Numbered from the stretch's first letter, positions 34,656 to 46,189 are shown. The stretch: DNA of 64,000 nt from Mercenaria mercenaria (GCF_021730395.1 NC_069367.1:74757501-74821500), one strand, 5' to 3'. Translations and numbers: made by a program. Notes: generated by a model from the sequence alone, not told the origin.

Positions 34656-35030
34656 TTGTATGATTTTCTACGGGTTATTCCAGGTATCCTATATGGCCTC
34701 CATTGTTAATCAGGTGTAGGGCTTTGGTCCTAAACTGAAGCTTCTGATTTCTTTGTCAAGGGCAGCTAGTTGGTTGAAGTCAGCCTGTGTAGCTGACAGC
34801 CAGGGCTTGAACTGCTCATGATTCTCACGCAGATATCTTATTTCCTCTACCAAATTACATCTTACAGGGTCGGTCAAGTTTTCCTCGGTGTTCTCAAACC
34901 AAGAGTTGAAGGCCAAGGCTTTCTTTGTGAAAGCTAGGTAGAGGTATTCTATCTGCCTGTACTGGTCTTGCAGAAACAGCAATGTCTGTTAACTCTGCTG
35001 GAAGTCAGATAATAGGTTCTGCCAGTTGTT
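34656..35030 (-). pseudogene. Alpha-spectrin pseudogene exon D, several stops
   Basis: Reads LQDQYRQIEYLYLAFTKKAL, AFNSWFENTEENLTDPVRCN and LSATQADFNQLAALDKEIRS through LGPKPYT. In-frame stops lie before LQDQY (QQS-stop-QTLL), at the Trp expected after PYT, and twice more downstream (TMEAI-stop, NNP-stop). A CAA/GTAAGA donor is kept. The spectrin consensus here is FNSWFENAEEDLTDPVRCN, so the identity is certain. Confidence 0.92.
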
Positions 35031-35174
35031 AACATAAATGATACATAGGTTATTTAATTATTACAAACTTGCAAAAAGTAAGATATATAATGAATCATTC
35101 ATGTCCATTACACACAACGATTTTGGGTCTTGATCTAAAACTAAACCTTGTTTTTCTTCATACTAAAGAGCTAA

Positions 35175-35268
35175 CAAGAGCTGTCTGTAAGACAGCATGC
35201 TCCACTTTTCTCAGTGCTTGATTCTGAATTAGAGCTTTGTCATTAAAAGGCACTCTTTCTTTAAATTA
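35175..35268 (+). mobile_element. Start fragment of composite family M
   Basis: CAAGAGCTGTCTGTAAGACA with CTGTCTG/AGACAG hairpin, then CTTTTCTCAGTGCTTGATTC and CATTAAAAGGCA. This is the first about 90 bp of the 19107 element. No array follows. It lies in a spectrin pseudogene intron. Confidence 0.7.
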
Positions 35269-35386
35269 AAATACAATGTGTGTATGTTTTAGCACATTAT
35301 ATCTACTTCGGCAAAAAATCATTTACGGTATGAACTTTAATAATCTGAGTTGTCTTTTGTACAAAATGTGGTGTTTGCCTATATAC

Positions 35387-35480
35387 CTCTTGGATAAGTT
35401 TTTCTCCATCTTGCTGCACCTTCTCACATCTTTCTCTATGTACCTGGAAATCTGTCTCCAACATGTTTCTACAGAAGCCC
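35387..35480 (-). pseudogene. Alpha-spectrin pseudogene exon C, stop and frameshift
   Basis: Acceptor ACAATTTCAG and donor CAAGAG/GTATAT. It begins GLL-stop-KH where the family has GLLKKH. It then shifts frame to MLETDFQVHRERCEKVQQDG and EKLIQE. It follows directly on exon B in spectrin order (AAIQ then GLLKKH). Confidence 0.87.
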
Positions 35481-35711
35481 CTGAAATTGTGTAACATTTC
35501 AAATCATTGATAGTTTTTCAGTTTACTTGCTTCTAAATTGACCTATTACAAAGACTGTTTCACAGCCCTACTTGAAACCTGAATCTATAAAACAACTCTC
35601 CTAATCTCAGCTTTCTCGGTGTTTATCTTTTTTATTCAAATATATGGTCAGATGTGGTACCACATAACATCCCTATTTCTAATTTAAAAGTACATAAACT
35701 ATACCAAACTA

Positions 35712-36195
35712 TTGTCATTTCTACAGTTGTCAGCACTTTTATCACATTTCTACTACTGTCAGGACTTTAACCATTTTCTACAGCTGTCAGTACTTCTACC
35801 ACATTTCTACTACTGTCAGGACTTTGACCATTTTCTACAGTTATCAGTACTTCTACCACATTTCTACTACTGTCAGTACTTCTACCACATTTCTACTACT
35901 GTCAGGACTTTTACCATTTTCTACAGTTGTCAGTACTTCTACCACATTTCTACTACTGTCAGGACTTTTACCATTTTTACAGTTGTCAGTACCTCTACCA
36001 CATTTTTGCTACGGTCAGCACTTCTACTACATTTCTACTACTGTCAGGACTTTTACCATTTTTTACAGTTGTCAGTACTTCTACCACATTTCTACTACTG
36101 CCAGGACTTTTACTATTTTATACAGTTGTCAGCATTTGTAATATATTTATGGTTGTCACCATTAACAGAATTTGTTGGCAGCAAGTTTAAAATAT
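35712..36195. repeat. Tandem repeat, about 58 bp with 29 bp sub-period
   Basis: Units alternate CTACAGTTGTCAGTACTTCT and CTACTACTGTCAGGACTTTT separated by ACCACATTT or ACCATTTT. About eight 58 bp units are visible, decaying after 36120. A 312-residue forward frame runs through it because few stops occur in the unit, but it is low-complexity and lies in an intron of the pseudogene. Confidence 0.88.
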
Positions 36196-36298
36196 CTCTA
36201 CAGTTGTCAGTACACAACAAGATATCTATTTTTAAGTGCTTTAACAAGTTGTTTTTGTACAGCTGTAATCACCTTGACACAGTTGTAAGTATTTCTAA

Positions 36299-36718
36299 TG
36301 AGTCAGTTACACTACACTGTATAGCATTAACGGACGTCCAACGTATAACAAAATTTTCAATCCATTCATGTCTGTTCGCATGCGTTTCTTTTCCGTTTCT
36401 CATGCGGCACTTGCGCTCCTTGTCCGGCGATGTTCGTTCCATCCGATGTAAGGTTTTGAGCATGTTCAAAATTTGGAATGTACACCTACCGTTTAGATGT
36501 ATGGTAGCAATGCATTTTGTTTATTACTCATGTGTTCCTCATTCTGTACTTGTCTGGTTCACATCCGTTCTTGTTGTCATTGTGCGTTTTGTCTGTTTTA
36601 TGTGCTCTATATACAGATCGTGCAAGCACCGAGCTTTCGTCACCGGATAACTTTCTGCTGCAATTTTTCTGTATGTTGGGCGTCTGTTAATGCTATATGG
36701 TGTAGTGTGCCTGACTCA
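36299..36718. mobile_element. MITE with about 50 bp terminal inverted repeats
   Basis: The left end TGAGTCAGTTACACTACACT and the inverted right end TGAGTCAGGCACACTACACC correspond, and similarity extends through ATAGCATTAAC. TAA flanks both ends (36296-36298 and 36719-36721), which would fit a PIF/Harbinger-type TWA target, though three bases are weak evidence. No transposase. Confidence 0.75.
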
Positions 36719-36794
36719 TAACAGATTTCTATTTTCCTGAAGTCAGTTTGGCCTACAACTTTCAGTATATTTACTGTAACATCATTAATAGTCG

Positions 36795-36970
36795 TGGGAG
36801 ACAAATTTTCGTGGATTTCGTGGTTGAGTCAATCCACTAAATTTAATCCCAACGAACAAGTAAAATTTCCATTTATTTTATGTTCAAAAGTTGAAATCCA
36901 CAAATTCATATCCCCACGAAATTGCTGTTTTGACCAAAACCACGAAATTTCATGCCCACGAAATTTAATG
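36795..36970. repeat. Dispersed palindromic repeat with CCACGAAATTT motifs
   Basis: AATTTTCGTGGATTTCGTGG near 36803 and inverted motifs CCCACGAAATT, CCACGAAATTTC and CCACGAAATTTA between 36913 and 36968 give a short inverted-repeat element, probably a MITE. It ends next to the donor of spectrin exon B. Confidence 0.6.
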
Positions 36971-36981
36971 ATTTAAAGTAC

Positions 36982-37109
36982 CTGTATAGCTGCCATTGTA
37001 TCATCAAGGTCACCACCAGATAGGAGTTGTTGTTTTTCGGATATCTTCTTCCTCATCAACATTGGCGCTGAACTGCTGGAATGTGTATGCTTCTTCCAAC
37101 ATCTGGCCT
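36982..37109 (-). pseudogene. Alpha-spectrin pseudogene exon B, frameshifted
   Basis: Acceptor TTTTTACAG and donor ATACAG/GTACTT. It reads GQMLEEAYTFQQFSANVDEEE, then the frame shifts and EKQQLLSGGDLDDTMAAIQ is seen in another frame. The family has AWI.EK between these parts, so about five bases are lost. Confidence 0.88.
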
Positions 37110-37237
37110 CTGTAAAAATAACAAAAATAGAGATCATTCAATCTGATTTTTGATCGATCAGTTTTTGTTATATTTGTCAGAAAATGTCTCAGACTGCTGC
37201 TACAACTCAAGATTCATAATTTACTTCATCAGTTTTT

Positions 37238-37785
37238 TTTTGTTTTTTTTACCAGAACCATTTTCATGCACTTTCATGTTAAGATAACCCAACAGTTCTT
37301 CACCAAAATTTCAATTTGCTTCCACTTTACATAACCGAAATCTCAGATCAACAAACAATCTTAATCAGCATATTTCTAATTTTGAGTTTTATCGAAAATC
37401 TCTTTCTTATTCTGGGACTAAAATTTGGAATAATATTATACATCTCTTTGAATGCCAGTCTGAAAATGCAGAAAAATTCAAAAAAGCTTACTTAAAGAAG
37501 AAGTACTCTAGGTAACTTGGCTTCATAAAGAATTATGTATATATAAATGTTTGTAACTTTGTTTTTGTGAGTTTCTTTAATAATGATTAGCATTTGTTTA
37601 TTTCATTTTGTAATTATATATTCTGTATTTAATAATATTACTATGTCTTTGATAACTATTTTTTTATGTAAATACCTTGTAAAAATGTTGAGGCACATAT
37701 CGAAAACCGTTTTGGTGAATATGTAGCCTGGTTTAAATAAAGTCTTTATTATTATCATTATTATTATCAATGCTAGCCAGTTGGA
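37238..37785 (+). mobile_element. LINE 3' end: RT C-terminus, 3' UTR and ATT-type tail
   Basis: The plus strand from about 37330 reads LHNRNLRSTNNLNQHISNFE, FYRKSLSYSGTKIWNNI and AEKFKKAYLKKKYSR and then TAA (37513-37515). The SYSGxKIWN block is the usual C-terminus of CR1/L2-like LINE ORF2 proteins. About 230 bp of UTR and an ATT/ATC microsatellite tail follow (37746-37770). The copy is 5'-truncated, as most LINEs are, and inserted between spectrin exons A and B. Confidence 0.8.
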
Positions 37786-37865
37786 CTGAGTTTTCATGAA
37801 TAATAATTTTAATTGGTTACAGACATAAATGTCACAAAAAACAAAGTATAAAGGATAAATATTAC

Positions 37866-37977
37866 CTTCTTTCTGTCATCTGTTTGAGCTCATCCCAGCT
37901 CTTGGCAAGTTGTTCCAGTCTGTTCTGTATATCATCAGTGCTGATGTCAGATTCACCAATCAATCTGGCCCCTGTCT
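37866..37977 (-). pseudogene. Alpha-spectrin pseudogene exon A
   Basis: Acceptor TTACACAG and donor GAAGAAG/GTAATA. It reads ETGARLIGESDISTDDIQNR then LEQLAKSWDELKQMTERR with no damage. It matches the end of a spectrin repeat whose next residues in the family are GQ.LEE. Confidence 0.85.
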
Positions 37978-38262
37978 CTGTGTAAGAAAGAGATTGTACG
38001 TAGGTTCCTCACAGACTGGACAGAAAATGGGCCATACATGATAATTATTGTACTGTATCACTGTAACTGTTGTTAAGAGACGCTTACTCGTAAAGACTCT
38101 GAAAGAATAACTTCAGGAACTGGACCAAACTGCTGGGACAACAGGAAAAGACTGTAAAACACAAAAGGAACAAAATGCCCTGGAAAACTGCTGAATAACT
38201 GTTAACACCTGTTAAAGAAGCAAAAAGTAAACATGTAACCCAAACCAAACAAGTCAACAAAA

Positions 38263-39750
38263 CAAGAGGACCATGATGGTCCTGAATCGCTCACCTGTCC
38301 CAACATGACCCAGTTTTGAACTGAGTATGACGTCATTTTTTTCTATTATTTGACATAGTGACCTAGTTTTTGAGCTCATTTGACCCAGTTTTGAACCTGA
38401 CCTAGATATCATCAAGATGAACATTCAGACCAACTTTCATACAGATCCCATGAAAAATATGGCCTCTAAGAGAGGTCACAAGGTTTTTTCATTATTTGAC
38501 CTACTGACCTAGTTATTGAAGGCACGATACCCAGTTTCAAATTTGACCTAGATATCATCAAGGTGAACATTCTGACCAATTTTCATAAAGATCCATTCAA
38601 AAGTATGGCCTCTAGAGAGGTCACAAGGTTTTTCTATTTTTAGACCTAATGACCTAGTTTTTGACTGCAGCTGACCCAGTTTCGAAACTGACCTAGATAT
38701 CATCAAGATGAACATTCAGACCAACTTTCATACAGATCCCATGAAAAATATGGCCTCTAGAGAGGTCACAAGGTTTTTCTATTATTTGACCTACTGACCT
38801 AGTTTTTGATTGCACATGACCCAGTTTCGAAACTGACCTAGATATCATCAAGGTGAACATTCTGACCAATTTTCATGAAGATCTAATAAAAAATATGGCC
38901 TCTAGAGAGGTCACAAGGTTTTTCTATTATTAGACCTACTGACCTAGTTTTTAACCATAGTTGACCCAGTTTCGAACCTGGCCTAGATATCATCAAGATG
39001 AACATTTAGACCAACCTTCATACAGTTCCCACGAAAAATATGGCCTCTAGAGAGGTCACAAGGTTTTTCTATTATTTGACCTACTGACCTAGTTATTGAC
39101 GGCACGTGACCCAGTTTCGAACTTGACCTAGATATCATCAAGGTGAACATTCTGACCAATTTTCATGAAGATCCATTCAAAAGTATGACCTCTAGAGAGG
39201 TCAAAAGGTTTTTCTATTTTTAGACCTAATGACCTAGTTTTTGACCGCAGCTGACCCAGTTTCGAACTTGACCTAGATATCATCAAGATAAACATTCAGA
39301 CCTATTTTCATACAGATCCCATGAAAAATATGGCCTCTAGAGAGGTCACAAGGTTTTTCTATTATTTGACCTACTGACCTAGTTTTTGAAGGCACGTGAC
39401 CCAGTTTTGAACTTGACCTAGATATCGTCAAGGTAAACATTCTGACCAATTTTCATGAAGATCTCATGAAAAATATGGCCTCTAGAGAGGTCACAAGGTT
39501 TTTCTATTTTTAGACCTACTGACCTAGTTTTTGACCGCACGTGACCCAGTTTCAAACTTGACCTAGATATCATCAAGATAAACACTCTGACCAACTTTCA
39601 TAAAGATCCCATGAAAAATGTGACCTCTAGAGAGGTCACAAGCAAAAGTTTACGCATGCACGCACGGACTGACGGACGGACGCACGACGGACGACGGACG
39701 CTGCACGATCACAAAAGCTCACACTGTCACTTTGTGACATGTGAGCTAAA
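38263..39750 (+). mobile_element. Composite element, family 1 copy e, about nine monomers
   Basis: Starts CAAGAGGACCATGATGGTCC, with the leader carrying a perfect ATGACGTCAT. About nine 145 bp monomers are followed by GACGGACGGACGCACGACGG and the terminal hairpin to GTGAGCTAAAA. Complete. Confidence 0.93.
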
Positions 39751-40175
39751 AACAGAACAAGAAAAACAATATCAAATAAAAAAGAATTTGTAGCAGAATT
39801 ACCAACACCCACTCCTAGGGACATTTTACACAATACATATTTCATACCATTATAACATCTTCCAAGTGATAGGGCAACATACTTACAATGTATATAAATC
39901 CCAACTATGTATAGACATTAAGAATGTCTGGAAATCTATAACTGGTGAAACTGAATGCTTTCAAATACAAATGTCTTTTTTTTTACAGATTTAATATATC
40001 CAAATTAACAAGCAAATTCGATGAATTGCTGCCCTGCCGAAAGGGTTTGTGGTGAAGAATGGCAAAAAATATATCTGCCAATCTGGCAAAAATTTAAGGA
40101 TGTTACTGAGAAGCAAATAATTTCATTAGTCAAAATCAATTTAACTGAAGATGAAGTGTTTTTTTTGTGGGGGAA
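39751..40175. other. No gene supported
   Basis: A short plus-strand frame at 40021 (NCCPAERVCGEEWQKIYLPI) ends in the poly-G run and has no family I know. Otherwise empty. Confidence 0.4.

Positions 40176-40212
<37 letters not shown>
40176..40212 (+). repeat. Uninterrupted run of 37 G
   Basis: A GGG-AA prefix precedes a 37-base homopolymer of G. Such runs are rare in animal genomes and can form G-quadruplexes. The exact length is probably uncertain in the assembly. Confidence 0.9.
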
Positions 40213-40213
<1 letters not shown>

Positions 40214-40262
40214 ACAAAACTTCACATGTTGATTATATTTATTGATGGAAAATTTTAAAAAA

Positions 40263-41178
40263 CAAGAGCTCGTCGAAAACGAAATGCCTCCCTTGATGCA
40301 TTCAGCAATTGCACAAGGAACAGAAATTATTTGCTCACTGTAAACAAAAGTTCTACTGTTCTGGTTCAATGTGACATTTGACCTATTGCCCTCAAAATCA
40401 ACAGGGGTCATATGCTGGTCATGATCAACCTCCCTATTAAGTTTAGTGATCCTAGGTCCAAGCGTTCTCAAGGTATTGTCCGGAAAAGGGTTTAACTGTT
40501 CCGGGTCAATGTGACCTTGACCTTTAGCCTACAGACCTCAAAATCTACAGGTCATGACCAACCTCCCTATCAAGTTTCATGATCCTAGGCCAAAGCGTTC
40601 TCAAGTTATTGTCTAGAAACGGTTTAATGTAATGGGTCACTTGACCTTTGACCTACTGACCTTTAGATCAATAGGGGTCATCTGCTGGTCATGATGAACC
40701 TCTCTATCATCTTTCATGATCCTTGACCCAAGCGTTCTCAAGTTATCGTCCAGAAACCGTTTCACTGTTCCTGGCCAATCTGACCTTGAACTTTGACCAA
40801 CTGACCTCAAAATCATTAGGGTTCATCTGCTGGTCATGATCAATCTCCCTATCAATTTTCCTGGTCACTGTGACCTTGACCTCTGACCTACTGACCTCAA
40901 AATCAATAAGGGTTATCTGCTGGTCATGACCAACCTTTCTATCAATTTTCACGATCCTAGGCCCAAGCAATATTGAGTTATCATCCGGAGACCGTTCAAC
41001 TGTTCCAGGTCACTGTGACCTTGAACTTTGACCTACTGACCTCAAAATCAATAGGGGTCATCTGCTGGTCCTGACCAACCTCCTCTTCAACTTTCATGAT
41101 CCTAGGCCCAAGCATTCTTTAGTTATCATCCGGAAACGGATTGGTCTTCATACAGACTGACCGACCGACATCTGCAAA
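40263..41178 (+). mobile_element. Composite tandem-core element, family G, 3' end lost
   Basis: Starts CAAGAGCTCGTCGAAAACGA (TCGT/ACGA hairpin) and then ATGCCTCCCTTGATGC. About six monomers carry CTGTGACCTTGACCTTT, TGACCTCAAAATCAATAGGG, TCATCTGCTGGTCATGA and ATGATCCTAGGCCCAAGC. It reaches ACTGACCGACCGACA, the start of the 3' tract, where family 1 copy f begins. Confidence 0.78.
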
Positions 41179-42576
41179 CAAGAAGACCATGATGGTCCTG
41201 GATCGCTCACCTGTTACCACATAACCCAGTTTTGAGTATGACGTCGTTTTTTCTATTATTTGACATAGTGACCTAGTTTTTGAGCTCATGTGACCAAGTT
41301 TTGAATTTGACCTAGATATCATCAAGATAAAAATTCTAACCTATTTTCATGAAGATCCATTGAAAAATATGGCCTCTAAAGAGGTCACAAGGTTTTTCTA
41401 TTATTTGACCTATTGACCTAGTTTTTGAAGGTATGTGACCCAGTTTTCAACTTGATCTAGATATCATCAAGGTGAACATTCTCATTAATTTTCATGAAGA
41501 TCTCATGAAAAATATGGCCTCTAGAGAGGTCACAAGTTTTTTTTTATTATTTGACCTACTTACCTAGTTTTTGATGGCATGTGACCCAGTTTCGAATCTG
41601 ACCTAGATATCATCAAGGTGGACATTCTGACCAACTTTCATGAAGATCCATTTGACAGTATGGCCTCTAGAGAGGTCACAAGGTTTTTCTATTTTTAGAC
41701 CTACTGACCTAGTTTTTGATCGCAGCTGACCCAGTTTCAAACTTGACCTAGATATCATCAAGATGAAATTCAGACCAAGTTTCATACAGATCCCATGAAA
41801 AATATGGCCTCTAGAGAGGTCACAAGGTTTTTTCATTGTTTGACCTACTGACCTAGTTTTTGAAGGCACCTGACCCACTTTCGAACTTGACCTAGATATC
41901 ATCAAGGTGAACATTCTGACCAACTTTCATGAATATCCATACAAACATATGGCCTCTAGAGAGGTCACAAGGTTTTTCTATTTTTAGACCAACTGACCTA
42001 GTTTTGGACTGCACGTGACCCAGTTTCGAACTTGACTTAGATACCATCAAGTTGAACATTCTAACCAATTTTCATGAAGATCCATTGAAAAATATGGCCT
42101 CTTGGGAGGTCACAAGGATTTTCTATTTTCAGACCTACTGACCTAGTTTTTGAACACAGTTGACCCAGTTTCAAACTTGGCCTAGATATCATCAAGAAGA
42201 ACAATCTCACCAGTTTTCATGCAGATCCCATGAAAAATATGGCCTCTACAGAGGTCACAAGGTTTTTCTATTATTTGACCTACTTACCTAGTTTTGGACC
42301 GGACGTGACCCAGTTTCGAACTTGATGACATTCTGACCAATTTTCATGCAGATCCCATGAAAAATATGACCTCTAGAGAGGTCACAACGATTTTCTATTA
42401 TTTGACCTACTGACCTAGTTTTTGATCGCAGTTGACCCAGTTTCAAACTTGACCTAGATATCATCAAGATGAACATTCTGACCAATTTTCATGCAGATCC
42501 CATGAAAAATACGGCCTCTAAAGAGGTCACAACGTTTTTCTATTATTTGACCTACTGACCTAGTTTTTGACCGCAT
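41179..42576 (+). mobile_element. Composite element, family 1 copy f, 3'-truncated
   Basis: Starts CAAGAAGACCATGATGGTCC with the usual leader and about nine 145 bp monomers, some shortened (near 41765 and 42325). It stops within a monomer at TTTTTGACCGCATTGG without GGAC tract or hairpin. Confidence 0.9.
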
Positions 42577-43084
42577 TGGTGTTCATCTAAGACTTCGTTT
42601 TAAATTTATGTTCACACAGGTATGCTTCATGCCAGTACTGGATATTTCCATGTCAGTGTATTTTTATCTTACTTTGGTATTCTGTCGAACGCATGATAGG
42701 GACAAAAGGAACCGTTCTAGAAAATAATACTGCACGTGACTTGTGTGCACAAACCGTTATCTGGAGAGGAAACAGGTAAAAGTTCAAACTTCCCCGCTGG
42801 AAGTTCAGTTGGCCGGTTCGTGTGAGGAAAACAAGATGAAATGGTTTATAAGAAAACGCAGAAGACTGTGCGGTCTTAATAAAATGCAGTTATTTCGATA
42901 AATGAGTGCAGTTTTTACATAGGTACTATTAAAACAGTAGATTATCGGGGCTAAAAGTGCAGTTTGGAAATATAAAAACTGATTCTTTGTTCTTACACAT
43001 TCTTTTTTATATTTTAGTTGCTTTGTCATTCATGCTACTACAGTGACTGTTAAATATCTGTTACTTAAATGTCAAAACATAAAT
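42577..43084. other. No gene recognised
   Basis: A 74-residue minus frame (42805-43029) lacks features. Nothing else was seen. Confidence 0.4.
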
Positions 43085-43303
43085 GAGCCACGCCATGAGA
43101 AAACCAACATAGTGGCTTTGCGACCAGCATGCGCATCCGCGCAGTCTGGTCAGGATCCATGCTGTTCGCTTTCAAAGCCTATTGCAATTAGAGAAACTGT
43201 TAGCGAACGGCATGAACCATGACCAGAATGCGTGGATGCGCAGGCTGGTCTGGGTCCATGCTGGTCGCAAATGCATTTGGTTGGTTTTCTTATGGCTTGG
43301 CTC
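43085..43303. mobile_element. Short MITE, 219 bp, inverted ends about 45 bp
   Basis: The left GAGCCACGCCATGAGAAAAC and right GTTTTCTTATGGCTTGGCTC are inverted, and inner blocks TTTGCGACCAGCATG and CATGCTGGTCGCAAA pair perfectly. AAAT lies at both borders, a possible short target duplication. No coding capacity. Confidence 0.8.
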
Positions 43304-44253
43304 AAATGTTAAGATCGTCATCTAGATTGACTACACCAATGAAAGTTTGCATCTGATATCAGGAGACGTATGTTCAAACCATACAAATACCACAATTTTA
43401 AATGTCTCATTTTAAAGGCATTGAAAGCATGCGCACAGTAGACAGTTTAATTAAGCAAATGTGGCCAGAAAATAAAATGGAGACTTTGTAAAACATGACA
43501 GTAGTATAAAATCAAATTATAAAACAGGGTAATATATAAAGCCTTGCTCACGTTTTGTGAGCAATTTATTCAATTCACTGCTTAATTTCCAGTAGAAGTT
43601 TATAATTTTTGTCGGGATATATAGCACATGTACGAACCTGCGTCTTCTGATATCAGGCGGAAACTATCCTCGGTGTTGTTTGTAACATTTGTTTACCGGG
43701 ATATATAAACAAAACAAGTATTTTGTTAAAGTACTCAACATTAATCAAAAGTACCACGAGCAAAACTTCGCAGTGTGAACGTCTCGGAGGTACATGTGAT
43801 TCTTAACACCCTAAATAAACTTATGGGACAAATCCCTTTCTCTCCTCATTAGAGTACTGTATGCATAATCTAAATTTCTGTAAACTGTTTCTATGTAAAG
43901 ATGGAATCATTAACTGCGCACTCTTCGAAATACTATATAGAGTGCACAGGCAAAATTGTCTGTAATAAAGCATGTCTGTTTGTCATGTATAGAACATTTT
44001 CTAGAAAACATTCATCTGTTTGAAAAATTTAATAAACAAAAAAACGTCTTCATTTTATCATTATTGTGATATCATTTCATTATATCCAACAGCAGAAACT
44101 GATATTATTTCATTATATCCACCAACAGAAGAAGAAACTGAATTTGAATTAATGGAAATTTACGAAATAAGTATGAAAACGTCGTTATTTTTACTGGGGG
44201 TAGGGGAAGCGCAACGGTAAATAGAACGGAATCTAAATCGGTGACCCCCATTT
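43304..44253. other. No gene; short tandem duplication near 44066
   Basis: CATTTCATTATATCCAACAG and ATTTCATTATATCCACCAAC lie about 36 bp apart at 44070-44125. Otherwise AT-rich sequence with nothing recognised. Confidence 0.45.
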
Positions 44254-45714
44254 TAAGCTCAAATGTCACATGGTGACAGTGTGAGCTTTTGTGATCGCGC
44301 AGCGTCCGTCGTCCGTCCGTGCGTAAACTTTTGCTTGTGACCTCTCTAGAGGTCACATTTTTCAAGGGATCTTTATGAAAGTTGGTCAGAATGTTCATCT
44401 TGATGATATCTAGGTCAAGTTCGAAACTGGGTCACGTGCAGTCCAAAACTAGGTCAGTAGGTCTAAAAATAGAAAAACCTTGTGACCTCTCTAGAGGCCA
44501 TATTTTTCAAAAGATCTTCATGAAAATTAGTCAGAATGTTCATCTTAATGATATCTAGGTCAAGTTTGAAACTGGGTCACGTGCCTTCAAAAACTAAGTC
44601 AGTAGGTCAAATAATAGAAAAACCTTGTGACCTCTCTAGAGGCCATATTTTTCATGGGATCTGTATGAAAGTTGGTCTGAATGTTCATCTTGATGATATC
44701 TAGGTCAAGTTCGAAACTGGGTCAGCTGCGGTCAAAAACTAGGTCATTAGGTCTAAAAATAGAAAAACCTTGTGACCTCTCTAGAGGTCATACTTTTGAA
44801 TGGATCTTCATGAAAATTGGTCAGAATGTTCACCTTGATGATATCTAGGTCAAGTTTGAAACTGGGTCACGTGCCATCAATAACTAGGTCAGTAGGTCAA
44901 ATAATAAAAAAACCTTGTGACCTCTCTAGAAGCGATATTTTTCATGGGAACTATATGAAGGTTGGTCTGAATGTTCATCTTGATGATATCTAGGCCAAGT
45001 TCGAAACTGAATCAACTGTGGTTAAAAACTAGGTCAGTAGGTCTAAAAATAGAAAAACCTTGTGACCTCTCTTGAGGCCATATTTTTCACAAGGTCTTCA
45101 TGAAAATTGGTCAGAATGTTCACGTTGATGATATCTAGTTCAAGTTTGAAACTAGGTCATGTGCCATCAAAAACTAGGTCAGTAGGTCAAATAATAGAAA
45201 AACCTTGTGACCTCTCTAGAGGCCATATTTTTCATGGGATCTGTATGAAAGTTGGTCTGAATGTTCATCTTGATGATATCTAGAATAATTTCGAAACTGG
45301 GTCAGCTGCGATCAAAAACTAGGTCATTAGGTCTAAAAATAGAAAAAGCTTGTGACCTCTCTAGAGGCCATACTTTTGAATGGATCTTCATGAAAATTGG
45401 TCAGAATGTTCATCTTGATGATATCTAGGTCAAGTTTGAAACTGGGTCAAGTGCCATCAATAACTAGGTCAGTAGGTCAAATAATGAAAAAGCCTTGTGA
45501 CCTCTCTAGAGGCCATATTTTTCATGGGATCTGTATGAAAGTTGGTCTGAATGTTCATCTTGATGATATCTAGGTCAGGTTCAAAACTGGGTCACATGAG
45601 CTCAAAAACTAGGTCACTATGTCAAATAATAGAAAAAAAAATGACGTCATACTCAGTTCAAAACTGGGTCATGTTGGGACTGGTGAGCGATTCAGGACCA
45701 TCATGGTCCTCTTG
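44254..45714 (-). mobile_element. Composite element, family 1 copy g, inverted orientation
   Basis: The only copy on the minus strand. It starts at 45714 with CAAGAGGACCATGATGGTCC, a leader with ATGACGTCAT, and about nine 145 bp monomers. CGGACGGACGACGGACGCTG follows, and it ends near 44254 in a slightly altered hairpin (GCTCACACTGTCACC). Its leader and order of monomer variants look most like copy e. Confidence 0.92.
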
Positions 45715-46189
45715 TTCTTTTAAGGAAACGGTAGTAATTGAAATTTTGTACTTCTGTTGAAATTTATTCAAAAACCTATCTCATAGTTTTTAAGATACAG
45801 GCGTTTTTACGCGAAATTTCGGGTGAAACTCAACATCAGTTTTACGTATTTTGCATTCATAAATCGCTTGCCTCTGATGTGACGTTGAAATAAACATGAC
45901 AAATTATATATCACTGGAGAGATAATTTTAATATAAACTTGAAAATAAAGAATTTTTGCCATTTTTTAGTTGTATATAAAAACGATACTCAAAAAACCAG
46001 TCAAGTACGTCATTTTGCGCTCTGCTGAAAAAATGACGTTAGTGGCCATGTTTGAAGATTTACAGCAGCAAAATGGAGAATAACAGAAAAATGAAAAAAA
46101 TACCAGTCAATCGGAAATATCGTCAATTTTGATTCGGCAAAATTTCATAACTGTCCGTTGACTTTCGTTAGGTGGCGAATATTACCTTA
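45715..46189. other. No gene recognised
   Basis: The block begins TTTAAGGAAACGGTAG and ends GAATATTACCTTAAAC, which might be weak inverted ends of a further element. It holds TACGTCATTTTGCGC and AAATGACGTTAGTGG. No frame. Confidence 0.4.

Larger units (their letters stand above)
34656..37977 (-). pseudogene. Alpha-spectrin pseudogene with introns (C-terminal spectrin repeats)
   Basis: Four exons lie in gene order on the minus strand with GT..AG borders: 37977-37866, 37109-36982, 35480-35387 and about 35030-34656. Their translations match consecutive spectrin repeats near the C-terminus of animal alpha-spectrin (DIQNRLEQLAKSWDELKQMT; TFQQFSANVDEEE; LETDFQVHRERCEKVQQDGE; FNSWFENTEENLTDPVRCN). 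The second and third exons each carry what looks like a 5-nt deletion, and the third and fourth have in-frame stops. At least one exon between the third and fourth is missing. Retained introns mean a duplicated, not retrotransposed, copy. The introns are filled with repeats. Confidence 0.88.

Noticed and set aside
35712-36650. 312-residue forward frame
   Set aside because: It is produced by the 58 bp tandem repeat and runs through MITE sequence. It is low-complexity, without domain or start context, and lies in a pseudogene intron.
40021-40245. 74-residue frame ending in a Gly run
   Set aside because: The Gly tail is the G homopolymer and the first 50 residues match nothing I recognise.
45715-46189. 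TIR element bounded by TTAAGG/CCTTAA
   Set aside because: Only about six bases agree at the two ends and no target duplication is visible.
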